From positions 3,100,001 to 3,164,000 of the forward strand of contig CM072892.1 in NCBI GenBank assembly GCA_037013685.1: 64,000 bases of DNA, read 5' to 3'. Shown here in pieces: positions 24,819 to 37,959 of this stretch. This DNA comes from Acridotheres tristis. Taxonomy: Eukaryota; Chordata; Aves; Passeriformes; Sturnidae. Each line of letters opens with the position of its first letter. Position 1 is the first letter of the stretch. The notes beneath the pieces are model-generated. The model was not told the DNA's origin. It saw nothing but the letters and a program-made list of their open reading frames with translations, and searched no databases. Position numbers and translations under genes: made by a program.

Positions 24819-27800
24819 TTCTGCACTGGAAGGAAGTTCTCATCCTTATTTTCACGGGACCAAATTACCTAAAGAAAACCGGTCCAGAAGCCTACTGCCA
24901 CCTCCATAGCTCCTTTCTCTATGGGAGAGAGAGAGTATCAGCCATGGCAGCCATCTAGACTGCCACAGCTCATAGTAAAATGAGGATTATTGCCCAGGAA
25001 ATAGAGCTGCCAGCCAGTGGAACATTTTCTGCTGCACTCAAGCCAGCCACAAGGACTTTCACCTTCCTATCCAAGCTCATCTTAAACCTTCCTTTCCATA
25101 GGAAAAAAGCACTGCTCAACCCATCCAATAAACAGCAAACCAAAGGCAGTCCTCTCTCCTTTTCCTCCCCACATTTACACAATCCATGCACTGCTGTGCT
25201 TTGAAACTGGAAAGAATTGTGGGGGTTTTGTGAATAATCACCAGAAGTGAAGCACTGAAGAAGCCAGCAGAGTGTTAACCTGGCAGCTGACTGCACTGGG
25301 GAATAGCAATAGGATGACTATTCCCAGAAGGAAAACTTAGCTCAGTAATCCCCAGCCTTGCTGGCACTGCCTGAAGAAGGTTGGCATCTCAGAGCTTGAT
25401 AATATGGTATTAATCATGTTCTTGTCCTGTACAGTCACCATCAAAATCAAACAAAACCAAGAGGAACAGGAAATGCTGAATTAAGGTAACACTTCCCCCA
25501 TATAAACCACCACTCCGACCTAATCCTGTTCCTCAGCCATGCCAATCCCAGTAAATTAGAATTCTCAAGCTGTTTGAAGTTCTAAGCAGCCAGCTCCAAA
25601 GTGAGGAGTAAGCACGTGGCTTGCAGCCACATTTGCAATGCCTCCCTGCCAATTTCATCCTGCCCAGATGCAGGTTCATGAGCCATGACAAAATTTGGGG
25701 GCAAAGTGGAACAGATGCAGGGAATTGTTTCTCCTGGTTTGAGATTTCAACAGGAATGCTCCAGACAGCTTTGGTGAGGGTTGAATGGAACAGGCAGGGC
25801 TCAGCACCTGCCCTCACCCCACTCCACACTCTGTGGTTTCACTGTGTCATGGTGAGAAGGACAAACTTTCATTATGTGCAGCCTTGGCTTTTAAAGTTAT
25901 AGAACTCCTTCTAAGTGACTAATAATATTATAAAGTGGTTTGAATTAGTGAAAAATAGAGGGGCTAGATTTTAAAAAATTTTTTTATTTAGTGCTTCAAT
26001 TGGTTTGGTTATTTGTTTCATTATAGGAGATCAAAAATAATCTTGGTGTTCACAATGAGCAGTAAAGGCCATTCAAATACGTTGGAGTAAGTTTAAAAGC
26101 AGGTGGTTACCTTATTAAGTGTTAAATATTCAGAGATGAAATATGAGTCTGTTTCCACCTAGGGCATACAGTAAATGGCTTCCACATATGCATAACAGCC
26201 CATTAGCACAATAAAAAAAAATTAGTTATCCAGCTGAAATTAGAACAAATATGTACTAAATGCAAGAATTTCAAAGGATCCATTTTATTTTAAGAGCTCT
26301 TGCTCAGCTGGGTGACCCTGGGTCCCCAAATCTAAACAAATACAGCACAACAGAAATGATTCTTTGGAATTTTTTTACCCACAAAGTATTTGTGGGAGGG
26401 GAGGTGGGTGAATCGAGAGTGGTTTGAGCTCATCAGGTACATGACAAAGAATCTTCAGATTTTCATTTCCTAAAAGGATTGGGAATTCCATGGGCAGGAA
26501 AGCAGCTTTCCAGGACAAGGAACTTCCTTGAGTCTGCAACATCAATAAAACTCATCCCTGAAACTCAGCTTAGTGAAGCAAACTATGATTGCTCTCAACA
26601 TTTTGATGGCATTTTAGCAGCTCTCATCTCTGCACGAGTTACCCACTGCAAAAAATTAACTTGTTGAACTTTAGCTGACTCTTTTGGAGCAAAATGTTCA
26701 CTGGCAGGTGGGCTCCAAAGGGACAAGTATCCAAGCTTAATAAACATGCAGTCTATCAGCTTGTGTGTGTTTTAATAACCGTAACAATTTTGTAGGTATT
26801 CAAAAAGCCCAAAATAATTTTATTTTTACAACAATCTGTGGCAAGTCAAATCGGGAATAGGGCAGACTAAAGCTAAAATAAATGCCCATAAACTTTTAGC
26901 CATATATGCAAAAAAATAAAATTCTACAATAAAAGCAGTTTAGCAGTCCCCATGCCCACATTTCAGCTGAAGGGAACTGTTTCAGTCACATGTGCTTTTT
27001 CTCTGGAGAGTTATGTTTGGTATTTTACACTCAACTCTGGCACAATTTTTCACTTGTTAATTGGAAACCACAATCACTTCTGCAGTGTTTTGCTCTGCTT
27101 TCTGTACTTGTGATCTGCACTCAACTGTCAAATATTTAAAGCCCAAAGCTGTCCTGACAAGGGAACAACATCTGTCCCAGCTCTCCTTGGAGCTGACCTT
27201 CCACAGAGTGAGCCCTGGCTTCCATCTGTAGCAAATGGGTTCTTACTGGAAAGACAAAAGCCAATTCTACAACCTGCATGAGAACAAGACTCCAGCACTG
27301 TGCCTGTTCACACCAGGGTGGAGTGTAGCAGTCAGATTCATCCAAATGTGTGCATTTTGTACTGAAAGGGAGAAATCTTAGAAATAGATGCAAATCTTCA
27401 ACATTAACTTTTTGGCTAATTAGGGGCTACTCGTAGTCATGTCACACGATGTAAAATCTGCTGATATAAAACTTCATTATTGAGATTGTTATCAAGGACA
27501 TGGTTAAAACAAACACCAGCCCCAATGACGGCAGGGCTGTGGGATCTCTCTCAGATATTTAAACATATACACACACATGCCTGTATATATATATGTATGT
27601 GCATTTTAGTTATTTTCATGTCTTAGCAATTAAATTTCCATTTTAAATAGCACCTTTATGGTTACAGTAAAAATACTTTGTATTTTTTAATCACTGGGGA
27701 GGAGATTGAGTCACCAAGGCTGTACCAAACCAAGCTTGATTGCTTCAACCATTGCAGTAAGTAGCTCCTCAAAAGTTTTCATGAACAGATCGAATTTTCA

Positions 27801-27899
27801 TCCTGTGTCTGTGCTAAAAATACATTCTAGCACTACCTCTCCTACCATTTAAGTGCACACAAAGATCAAAAATATCCCTAATCAGGACAGCTTCCCACA
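24819..27899. other. Intergenic, no gene seen
   Basis: Unique-looking, with the small simple repeat near 27.57 kb. No recognisable gene. Confidence 0.6.
27563..27602. repeat. Short CA/TA simple repeat
   Basis: tatacacacacatgcctg, then an alternating TA run and tgtatgtg. Confidence 0.7.
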
Positions 27900-27998
27900 T
27901 GGCACCTGGGGACATGTGTCAGTGGTGGCCTTGGACATGCTGGGTTAATATCTGCACTCGGTGATTTCAGAGGGCTTTTCCAGCCTAAAGGATCCCCA
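27900..27998 (+). mobile_element. Old CR1 relic (3' end)
   Basis: Contains ggcacctggggacatgtgtc, agtggtggccttggacatgc and agagggcttttccagcctaa, a recognisable diverged CR1 tail. Confidence 0.7.
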
Positions 27999-29569
27999 AA
28001 CCCGCAAGGACTCTGCCCAGCCTCGGTTCGAGCTTCACCTGTTTTGTTTGTCGGGCACCTCACCCCGGTTCCTCCCAGCAGGCAGGGACATCTAGCGACT
28101 AAAAAAGAATATTGCAAATAAACAAGCACTTCTACTTCCTACACCGTTTTGTTAAAATCAAATCTATTTTGGTGCTGTGCCTCATGAGATGTTTTCAACC
28201 CATTAAATTAGCCAATACCATGTCCACTCATCCGCCATCTGACTTGGTTTAACCCTTATCAGGGAAAATCAGAGGCTAAATAATCAATTCTTAAATTTTA
28301 CTCTTGAAAAAAATATTTTCTTTCCTTGCAGTAATATCTCAACAGGAAAAGCTGCCTAAAAAATAATTTTCTTCCTTTCACAGATCACTAGAATTCTGAA
28401 CTTCTTAAGAGGACATTCACAAGTTTTGTTTCATTACATGTATCGTGTAAGACATATATGTTTTCAAATAAGAGACAAAGCAACATTCCACATCACTATC
28501 ATCTTTCTTTTTCCTCCACATCTATAAATGCTCTCATGGAAAAGGCCCTGGTAAGTAAACCCATACTTCTGACCTGCTGCATGTCTAACATTTCTTCTTT
28601 AATAACTCCATGAGCATGGCAGGCTCTTCCTATTAACTACATTACATCATCATTATCAAAGACGAAAGGAAATTAATTTTGTTTTCCAAAGACTTGGCAA
28701 TAAGTTGGGTCTTTACTTCATCAGACATCTGCTGTTTTTCTACGTATGTCATTTGTGAAGCAGAGTTTTCCTTATGACTTTATTCTGCTCACAGTTTATC
28801 ATGCCACACTGTTTACCAGGGAAATAAAGCGGAGCAGCATTTCTCATTTGCTCTCCAAAAGTGTAAAGCTAACTTAAAGCCAACATTATAATCTTTATTT
28901 CGGTTTCACATGCTTTTTCTGGTTTAAAATAAAGCTCAGCAAACACTGTCATGCAAATATAACCTCTCATGGTCTTTGCCTGAAATTTATTACTTGTGTT
29001 GCAGGACTTTGTTTTAACAGATGGGACTTTATCAGCAAATTATATGGGCAGGCCACCAACTTCCCTCAGGAATGGAGGAGTGCTAGTATTTATTTGGGCT
29101 CTTATCTATGCACTTAAAGCCATATTCTAACCACAAACTTCTATTTTCATTTATTGATAGAAAAGAAAAAACACAGAGAATCTTCTGTTCTAAAACACTG
29201 CATCTCCAACCCTTGTGTTCCCCGTGTATGGGATCAGAACCTTCTGTCAGATATTTCACATTTTCACCTTCCCCACGTAACACCATTAACACTGCACAAA
29301 AGGGAACAATTGAGATCACTTTTCCAAATATTTATTTTGCTAAATAATTTATTGTGGTTTGCTTGGAGTTTTTCTCCACTTAACTACACCATAATTTACC
29401 CTGCAAATAATATTCTATAAGAAAATTTTGCTCATGGAAAGTCCTTCTAAACTACAGCCACCAGCACATCAGGAACTGGGAGGTTTAGTGACAGTAAACA
29501 GAGAGGAGTGACCCCAATTTCATCTCTTTACTAGCTCAGCAGCACAGAAGGGCTCAAAAAAGTAATCGT

Positions 29570-29616
29570 GTTATTTTATTTATTTATTTTTATTTATTTA
29601 TATTTATTATTGGTGC
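29570..29616. repeat. (TTTA)n low-complexity tract
   Basis: About 45 bp of nearly pure TTTA/TTTAT repeats. Confidence 0.85.
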
Positions 29617-32600
29617 AGGACCACCACGGGGAGAGGGAGGGAATCTGAGCCCCCAGGCCAGCCTGGCTCCCACCTGCTCCCTGGTGTAACCTGTGTGGGA
29701 CATTGTGGGCTCAGAAAGAGGCAGGTGAGAGAGAAAAACTAAATAAATAATAACTCCAGGGAGAGGAAGAAATAGTGATAAGCACTGAGTGTCATGCTAG
29801 CTGCCAGCTGCTATGTCCCATTACAGAACTTGATATTTATGCTTCCTGCTAATCAAGATCTAAAGATGTAATTTATAATTTATCTCTGAATTGCACATAT
29901 CATCCCCAAACAAACACTTTTTTTGAAGGAATTTTGAAAATGTGCATTCTACATCTAACGACTCCACTCAGCAATGCACTCTGAAAGAGATGGAATCCTG
30001 AAAAATATGGCACACAGCTTACTTTAAGATTTTCCTACTGAAACACTGTTTCACAGCAGTTTGAATTAATAGGAAGGATACCAAGTAAATTCTTTCAAAT
30101 GGGAAAGCAAATTTTAATAGAAAACCATGGTAAAAACTTGCAAAAAAACTCTACTGAAACATTTTAAGTGTTTTGGTCTAAATCATTGAAAATAGCATTA
30201 AAACTAAACTATGCTTTCCTGGTCAATGTAATTCTCTCAATATAATTTCATTTGTATGTGTGGTAGGATCCATACTGCAGGACCCAGTCCTGTAATGATC
30301 CCCTCTGGAATTTTCTCATGAAACTCATCTAGGAATATTTGAGCAATGCATTTAAGACACGACATTTAGTCAGGTGAGACTCTTTGTTAGCAGAAAGATT
30401 CCAAGTAAATTGTCAACTGTAAAGTTCAGAATCCAGCAGAGAAACCACCTATGGCATTGTGAGACATAGTTAAACGAACTGTTTAACTACAGTTAAATGC
30501 AATTTGTCTTTATTTTTATAATTGATGACTTGATCAGCCTGTTCTTCAACCACATATAAAGCCCTGCTAAGCAATGAGATACATCCATTGTACTCTGTGG
30601 GTCTTGGATGAGACCTTGATGGCTAAAGTCATCCTTTTTTATTCCCAGAATGAACAATTCCCAGTCCAAAAATATGGTGTTACTGCAAGAAAATGTATCA
30701 GAAATCAGACCTAAGAGGAAAACTTAGCAATACACTTCTACAGAGAAAGTTTGAAAATGCACTACAAAAGTAAAAGGATTTGTAAAGCAACCCTGTGGAT
30801 ATCTGGCCGTGGTTCTGGCCCAACAATCCACATCTGTATTTCAAATATTCCAACGTTTACAGATAAGATATAAACCAAATGGTGTGGTATGAACCACCAC
30901 AGGGATAAGGGTTATTTTCTAAATAATCACCAAAATCATGCTTAGAGGCAATAAACAACTGCCAGAGTTGTAACTCATGTGAGACCAGTTAAGCAAAGGC
31001 AAATTCCAAGGTATTTCAGCTGAATATTATGTTCAAATTCTGACATACAAGGATAGGAACTCATGTGAAATGTGGACCTGGATTTTAATTTTAAAGTTCT
31101 TGCCATTAAAGTTCAGGGTATGTTTGGGTCACACAGCTCAATATGGGTTTAGATCTCTACAGGATATCGGGGTTTTTAAAGATACTTTTCATTTTCAGAT
31201 GTGACAGTTAAAAAATTCTGGGTACAATAAACCATTTGACTTAGGGAAAAAAAGGTTGAGCTATAAACTGAAACCAAAGTAGCTCAACTTGGGAGTGTCC
31301 CAGCTGCAGAAAACTCTTAATTTTAAAACATTTTGATTGATCCCCAATCTCTTAGAATTACACTGCAGTAAGGGCTGTGCACCCTTCTGAAATCGGGCTA
31401 TGCCTCAATTACTTCATCTGCGGATAAATTTCATTGTTATTTGAAACATGTGCAAAAGGCAGATACCAGTATACCCTAAAATTGATTAAATATCTACCTC
31501 ATTAAAATACAAACCCTACAGTATAAGAGGCCCTGCTATGAGGGTTCACTTTGCATTAAGAATGCTAAACCTTGCCAGGGAAATACCATTCTGGATCTGG
31601 ATCAATCCAGTTTAGTTGGACAACATCTGTATTTTAGCAGCTGGACACTTACAGCACCAACAGCCTCATTAGGGCTTTCACAGGGTTTCTACTGACAGTA
31701 AACACAAACTGACTCACCTGGTTGTCTCCAGCCATCCAAAGGAGAAAGGTAAACAAGAATCCTCCTCAGACAAACCTAGGAGTGAAAAGCTTCATCCCAC
31801 ATGAAGCTGATATTTTTGAGCACCAAATTTGGATCAGAGTATTTCAGAATGTTTTATGAATTCAAAAGTGACTCAAGGAAACGTGAAACCTGACAGGCTA
31901 TTAGTCCATTCTGGGGGACTATTACCTTCCAGACAATTATTTTCAACGTAAAATTCTGAGGTTTGGAAAACCCCTGTGCCACTTCCCATGAGGATTCACA
32001 GTCTGCTGGCCAAATGTGTCTCTGCCTTGTGATACAACACACACAGTAACACTGTGTTTGCTGCCCTTGAATTAACAGACAGGAGGAAAAATTCATACTT
32101 TTGTTCTGAGACACTATTTTAAAAAGGGCAACAATTATTTTAAAATTACAGAAAATACTTATATAAACACAAAACTGACAGGAAAAATGTAGGTAAAGTG
32201 AGTCCCATCTTGGCAAGGAACCAAACCAGGTGAGTAGTATTCAGACATTCTGGCCACATGGATCATTTTTCCTGACCTTCCCCTACAAGATTTGGGGTGC
32301 ACAAATAGCAGGAATGGCACTTCCTGGAGTCTCTCAGTGTTCCATGCATGCAGAAAATCCTCTAAAGAATCACAGCATTCCCTTGGAAAGAACAAATGTG
32401 TGCTGGATCTGTTTGATGAGGTTGTTCCCAGTTTTGTTTGTTGTTTTGTTTTTAGAGGGAGAGTTGGGAAGATGCAGACTGCAAACCAGAGGAACTGTTC
32501 CAGAGTTGGTACCCTACACCTTGCTGATATTCTTCCCTGGAGCTCACATCTGGCAGCATGCACCTCATGGGCTGCAAGTCCAGGAACCTCACAAGGGAAA

Positions 32601-34546
32601 CAGGAGCCATGATCTTGGGTTTTCACTATCCAAACAACTCTGGAAGCCAACACTGCACGCTTTCTGTGCTCCTGAGTTGCTACCTGAAAAGAAGGAGCAA
32701 GTTGCAAACAGGTTTAATCCTCTGGGTGAGCACTACTGCAGCCTGTGGATCACAGCTGAGCATCCCTTGTGATCAAGAACTCTGCAGGTGTTTTTCAGCC
32801 ATATTTTGCTACTACAGCTCTGGGAGAAGCAGCTCAGCTCCACATTGCTGCTGCTCAAAGCCATGTCCACAAGATGTCCACCCGCCCTGTAGTTAAGCAA
32901 AGAATTTGAATGGGTGCTTGGTGAACAGGATGAGTTACAGAGTTGTATCAGGTTTAAATCAATCCCTTTTCAGCAGAGCACTTATGTATGTGATTACCTT
33001 CAAGGCTGTATGTTCCTCATTAAGTCGGTGGGGTTAAGTATGCCCCTAATGATATAACAACGATCAGAATATTCTTAACTCTTTTACAGATGGCAGCCCT
33101 GAGCCAGGACCCTCATTAGTGCTCCCGATACACTGACAAAGGGGCTGGGCCCTTTTACTACGAGGAAAATGGGATGTGGCCTTTCATAGTATTTCAAGCA
33201 CTAAATCCAAATGCAGTTTCCAGAAGAAAGCCACTCCAATCCACAGGGACATCCCAGCTATGTCACTGTACATCTCACTTCCTGAGTTCTGCATGGAAAT
33301 GTCTTCTGAGAGTGGAAGTGACTGTCCCAAGCTCTTGGAGGATCGTTTGTGAACAATTTGTCACTGACTGAAAGTCTGACAAACAAGCCCCTCTAGGCTA
33401 ATTTGGACAATGATTAGGGATGCTTCTCTGGAGCTAAGGATGGAATAAAGGCTTTGAAGGCATTGCTTTTACTTATGACACCCAAACACTGCCTTAACAA
33501 TGCAATGCCAAGAATCCAAAAGTTAGGAAATGCCACAAACTTCATTCAGCCCTTTTTTGAGTCAGGTGTCCATTACATGATCATGCACAATTCTTTTCCA
33601 CCAACCCACCACTATATGCACTGTGAGGAAAAAAATAGTGCTGTCCAGCAGAGAGCTGTCTGTAGAGATGCTCATTGATTTCAAAACCAAGCAGTTATTC
33701 AACTTCTTTGTATTCTTCCATTCCACATGCAGCCCCCAGGCTTTATCCTGTACACAGCCTTAAATTCCACATTTAATATGGAATTATCCATTTCCTCACA
33801 GGCATTCCTAGGGTCCTTTTGGCAAAGCGTCCAAGTACATCACATTGGAAAAAAGTTGTCTTTACAACAGATATGTGAGAATAGAATTAACAGCTTCCAC
33901 TCAGATCATTTGTTGTTTCCTGATACCTCTACTTCCTACTTCCCTCCCATTTTCTCAATTGGAATTCCCATCACGTGCTTCTTTCTATTATTTACCCTGA
34001 GTGTGTACTTGAGGGACAGCACTAGAAGCAAATAAAAAGAATTATGAAATTAAAACTTCAGAGAATTTGGCTGCCAAACCCTAGAAAGCCTCTACCGAAC
34101 ATCTGTGAACTAAAATCATTGGAGAGCCATACAGCTTTTTTTTTCCCAGATTTGGGAAAAATTTTATAGGGATGCCAAAAGATCTCAATTTGATATCAGA
34201 ACAACTTGCATGTCAGATTTCAGGTGTTTGACCAAAGCCTGCTTGGGCTCACACTGAGAATGGACAAACCTTTGGTTTGCCTGTGGGTTATTTGTTTGAT
34301 TTGCACGGTGTCTTTTTCATTAAAGCATTTCTAGTAGAGTAAGAGGAGTGTTGCTAATCAAAACCAGGTAAAAAGTTGTAACAGAGATCAGTGCAATATG
34401 CACTCAAATATGCATCTCAGTTCTTCTGGGGATGTCAATTGAGATTTAAATAAAAATTTAGGAATAAGGTTCCTTGATTTTAAGGATAAGTAATATGGAC
34501 TAGTAGGCAAAGGTATGTTAGACGCTGCAGTGACTCAACTTCACTG

Positions 34547-34569
34547 ATTAATTATTGAAAATAATTAAT
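34547..34569. repeat. Inverted TAATTA palindrome
   Basis: ATTAATTATT, spacer gaa, AATAATTAAT: 10-bp perfect arms, each with a homeodomain core. Confidence 0.9.
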
Positions 34570-37114
34570 TTCAATCAATAAATTCCGAAGAATATGAAAA
34601 AAAAAAAAATTCAGCATAAAATGTCATTTGTGATTTAGTCAAAAATTTCCACAAAAGTAGATCTTTTCAACATAAAACCCAAAAATCTACATGTTTTATC
34701 AGAAAAGAGTTAACAGCAAATTATGATCACGAATATTCTGATGCATTTTAAGTTTCCTTATTGTTGTTTTTTTTTTTTTTTTAATAAATCCTTGTGGGCC
34801 ACAAAGAACAGCACCTTTGTGATTTCTTTCACAGAAACACAGAGTCATCCCAAAGGGCAGCCAGTGGGATCTAAGAATGATGCTGTCATTCCTTCAGGCT
34901 CTCTGCCTTTATTTGTGGGTATTTCTTTCCACTGGCCTCCAAAGGCTCTTCTCAATATGACTCCTCCACCCAGGATGTGAAAGTCTAATGCTTTAGGACA
35001 GATATGTGCAAAGGAAAAAAGGAAATTGTTTTAAATGCAAAGGAAGATAAAGCAGATAAAGGAGTGATTTTAAGTTAAGCTAATGAGTAGTGTACAATTA
35101 ATTTTAAAATTAATATATTTATTTCTTATAAATAAAATAGAAATAAGCTTTTTAGGAATGAGCATTTTTGTGGAGGATAATGGCTGAGACACACACGGAC
35201 AGTGAAGGCAGATGCTGCTACCTAAACATGTAAACCACTAATTTGTACAAAGTGCCTCCCCACTTTTAAATTGACTGAAATGTTATCAAATTAATTTGGT
35301 TTTAATTTATAAGTCAGCTCAAGTAAGCACAAGATTCCTCCTTTTCTTCATGTTCACTACTCTAGGCAGGAATAAGGTCACCCCTGGCCACACGTGGGGA
35401 AGGATTTACATTGAAGGCTCCAGCAGTGATCTGTGGAAATGTCTCTGAGCAGCAGGAACAGCATCCAGGCTCTTGGTTTGCTCCTCACACAGTTGTGCTG
35501 ACAGGCCTGGAGCTGCCCTCACACGGGGTGCCCCCTTTTAGACTCACGTTAGCTAAAACTCCACGCTCCATCCCCCGGGGGCAGCTTCCCAGGCATCCCC
35601 AGACAGGATTTCCTTGAGAAATTCTGGGGCTCATCCAAAACCCAAGAGAGCAAGGGGCTTTCCCCCACACCATCCTAGCAGAGGACTGCAGCTCCAGCCC
35701 AGTGTCACTGCCACCTCATCAAGCAGACACAGAGGTGCCAAGAAAGTGCCGTCCTACCCCAGAACTCCAACCTGTCACCACCTCCATGTGAGCCAGTGAC
35801 ATTTCCTATTATTTCTACAGATCTCCAGAGTGTCAGTCTGGCTGTAAATACAATTCACAAAGCAAGCTTGGCTGCACTGATAAATTGTATTTCTTACCCC
35901 TTTAAACACTCAACACACCAAATACATAAAACCTCTTGTTTATGAACTTCTTCCTGTGTGGACAGACCCACTCCAGAGAATCAGCCCTTTTTTTTTTATG
36001 TCACATGAATGAAAATCAACATTGGATGACAATCTACTGTGGACCCATTTATGGTGATTTATTGAAGCTTAAGACACTACTTTCTAAACATATTTTGTGT
36101 AACCCACCTGAGAGTCTGACCATCTGGGTAAATAAGATTTTTCTAATAGATTTCAAAATGTTGCTGCACTTGGCCTTCAGATACTAATGTTATAAACCTC
36201 AGCAGGAAGGAAAAAAGCCCAATTACACAAAAGCACAGAGAATTCCTGATCAAAACTCTGCAGCAAATCCTCAACTGCTGCAAATTGGCATGAAGCAACT
36301 AAGAGGGGGCAGGAATCTGGTGAGCTATTTAGATATGAATGGCTGTAAATCCACAGGATCTAAAATTCTTTTTCTAGAAGAACTCAGGCAATCAGGGTTC
36401 ACCAGATTGAAATGGGTATCTTACAGGCATGATGCTGTGAGATAAAAAGTATGCTGGCTGCTTTCCAGCAAGGAACTTGAGCATGTCCTTATCTTTAAGC
36501 TTTTGAGCAGTCACACTGAAGTCCCATGCTTTGGGCCTGAAATTAAACATTAACCCAAGGATTTGGTTGGGCTAGTGCCAATGAAATTTTAAAAGTGACA
36601 ACTCCAAAAGCCAGGATTGTTTTGGGAACAGTTACTCAGGTGTAGCTGCTCTGAGCTCAGCTGGCAGTCTCAGGGAGGGATGAAAGTGCTGTTACCTTTC
36701 TGCTTTCCACTTATTTCAGGCCTGACATCTCCCATTTAACAGTGGGAAATGTTTTCGAGTTAGTAAACAGCTATTAAGATAACTGAGAGAATTTTAAATA
36801 AACTTATATAATGCCTTGCAAAATGTAGCATATATATACCTTCGTCTCAGTCATCCAAAATACAAATAGAGGAAAATCTAAAAATCTGTCACAAAGCTTT
36901 AAATTAAACTGTTTAGTCAATAGATGAGTATTTTGCAGCATTAACCTGCAACTTCAGCTAATAAAGTCAAGGAGACAGGAAGTGAAGATGGAAATCAGAA
37001 AGAATAAAAGCTGCAAAATTAAGCTGTTCTCTTTCACATGTGAAATTCCATATAAAATACTTCCCTATAAATAGTTGTCAATAAACACAACTGCTGCAAA
37101 TGTATTTGGTAAAT

Positions 37115-37135
37115 GTTGAGGTCAAAGGCCTCAAC
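37115..37135. repeat. Short hairpin containing a DR1-like nuclear-receptor motif
   Basis: GTTGAGG and CCTCAAC arms flank tcaaagg. Within it AGGTCA-A-AGGCCT resembles a DR1 site. Confidence 0.6.
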
Positions 37136-37619
37136 TGTTTATTGCCTTGTAAACTCAAAGGCAAGTAAATTTATTGCCTGAACGAGTTTCAGAGTATTGG
37201 CCATCATAAAAACTCTGCATCCAAGGTACAAACCAGCCCATGGGCTGTACCACAACTATTCCACACACAGCTCAGGGCCACCACATTTAGCATCATTCCA
37301 AGTATCAGAAATGCATCTGAAATATATTGCTGCCATGCTGGATGTACACTGCTTTTCACAGCTGGAAGAATGGATCTCACCATTTATGTGATCTAGGTCT
37401 CACAGAGAGAAGATTATTACTTTATAGTACCTCTTTTCCCTGATTTTAAAAAGGTAAAATTGGTTTTAAAGTTTTCTATAAACTCATCAGAACCAGGATT
37501 AGTGTTTAGTGCCAAATCCTATCCTTAGATCCGTTATTCATGACTATACTTCCAGCATTAATGTTTTGAGAACCTTGTTATCTTCCAGCTCCAAAACACA
37601 AAAGTTCAGAAACCAAGTA

Positions 37620-37679
37620 CATATATGTGTGTGTGTGTGTGTATATGTACACACATATATAATGTATGTATATATATGT
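37620..37679. repeat. (TG)n/(TA)n microsatellite
   Basis: A run of GT dinucleotides passes into mixed TATG, CACA and TATA repeats. Likely length-polymorphic. Confidence 0.85.
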
Positions 37680-37781
37680 TTTCTTGACCAGTGTTCTATT
37701 TAGGGAATATTATGTTTCTGTCCTCTGAACTCTAGAACTGAATGTGCTTGGTGCCCTTCTTCACATCATCATCTCTCAAGT

Positions 37782-37831
37782 ATTGTATGATTATTAATTA
37801 TTAATTATTGTACGATTATTAATTAATGTAA
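37782..37831. repeat. 25-bp tandem duplication, TAAT-rich
   Basis: attgtatgattattaatta is repeated 25 bp later with one change (c for t). Each unit contains TAATTA homeodomain-type cores. Confidence 0.85.
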
Positions 37832-37895
37832 ATTAGGAGAGAACAATCTGCACAAATTGGATCAAGAGAAAATTCTAGGCTCAAGCTAATATGGC

Positions 37896-37959
37896 ATTTA
37901 GTATAAAATATTACACTTAGTAATACTATTTGGTATAAAACACTACACTTAGTAATGTA
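37896..37959. repeat. 32-bp tandem duplication
   Basis: Two adjacent units of the type atttagtataaaata followed by ttacacttagtaata, differing at three of the first 30 positions. Confidence 0.85.

Larger units (their letters stand above)
27999..37619. other. Long repeat-poor intergenic stretch
   Basis: About 9.6 kb with no CR1 that I can see. It contains the TTTA tract, the 34.5-kb palindrome and the DR1-like hairpin. The pieces 28,480-29,110, 32,960-33,180 and 36,880-37,180 look like candidate noncoding regulatory DNA. Opposing open frames of about 180 codons overlap at 32,159-32,772 without family resemblance. Confidence 0.5.

Noticed and set aside
28020..28045. ggttcgagc resembling a tRNA T-arm
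   Set aside because: No acceptor stem, anticodon arm or D-arm could be laid out around it.
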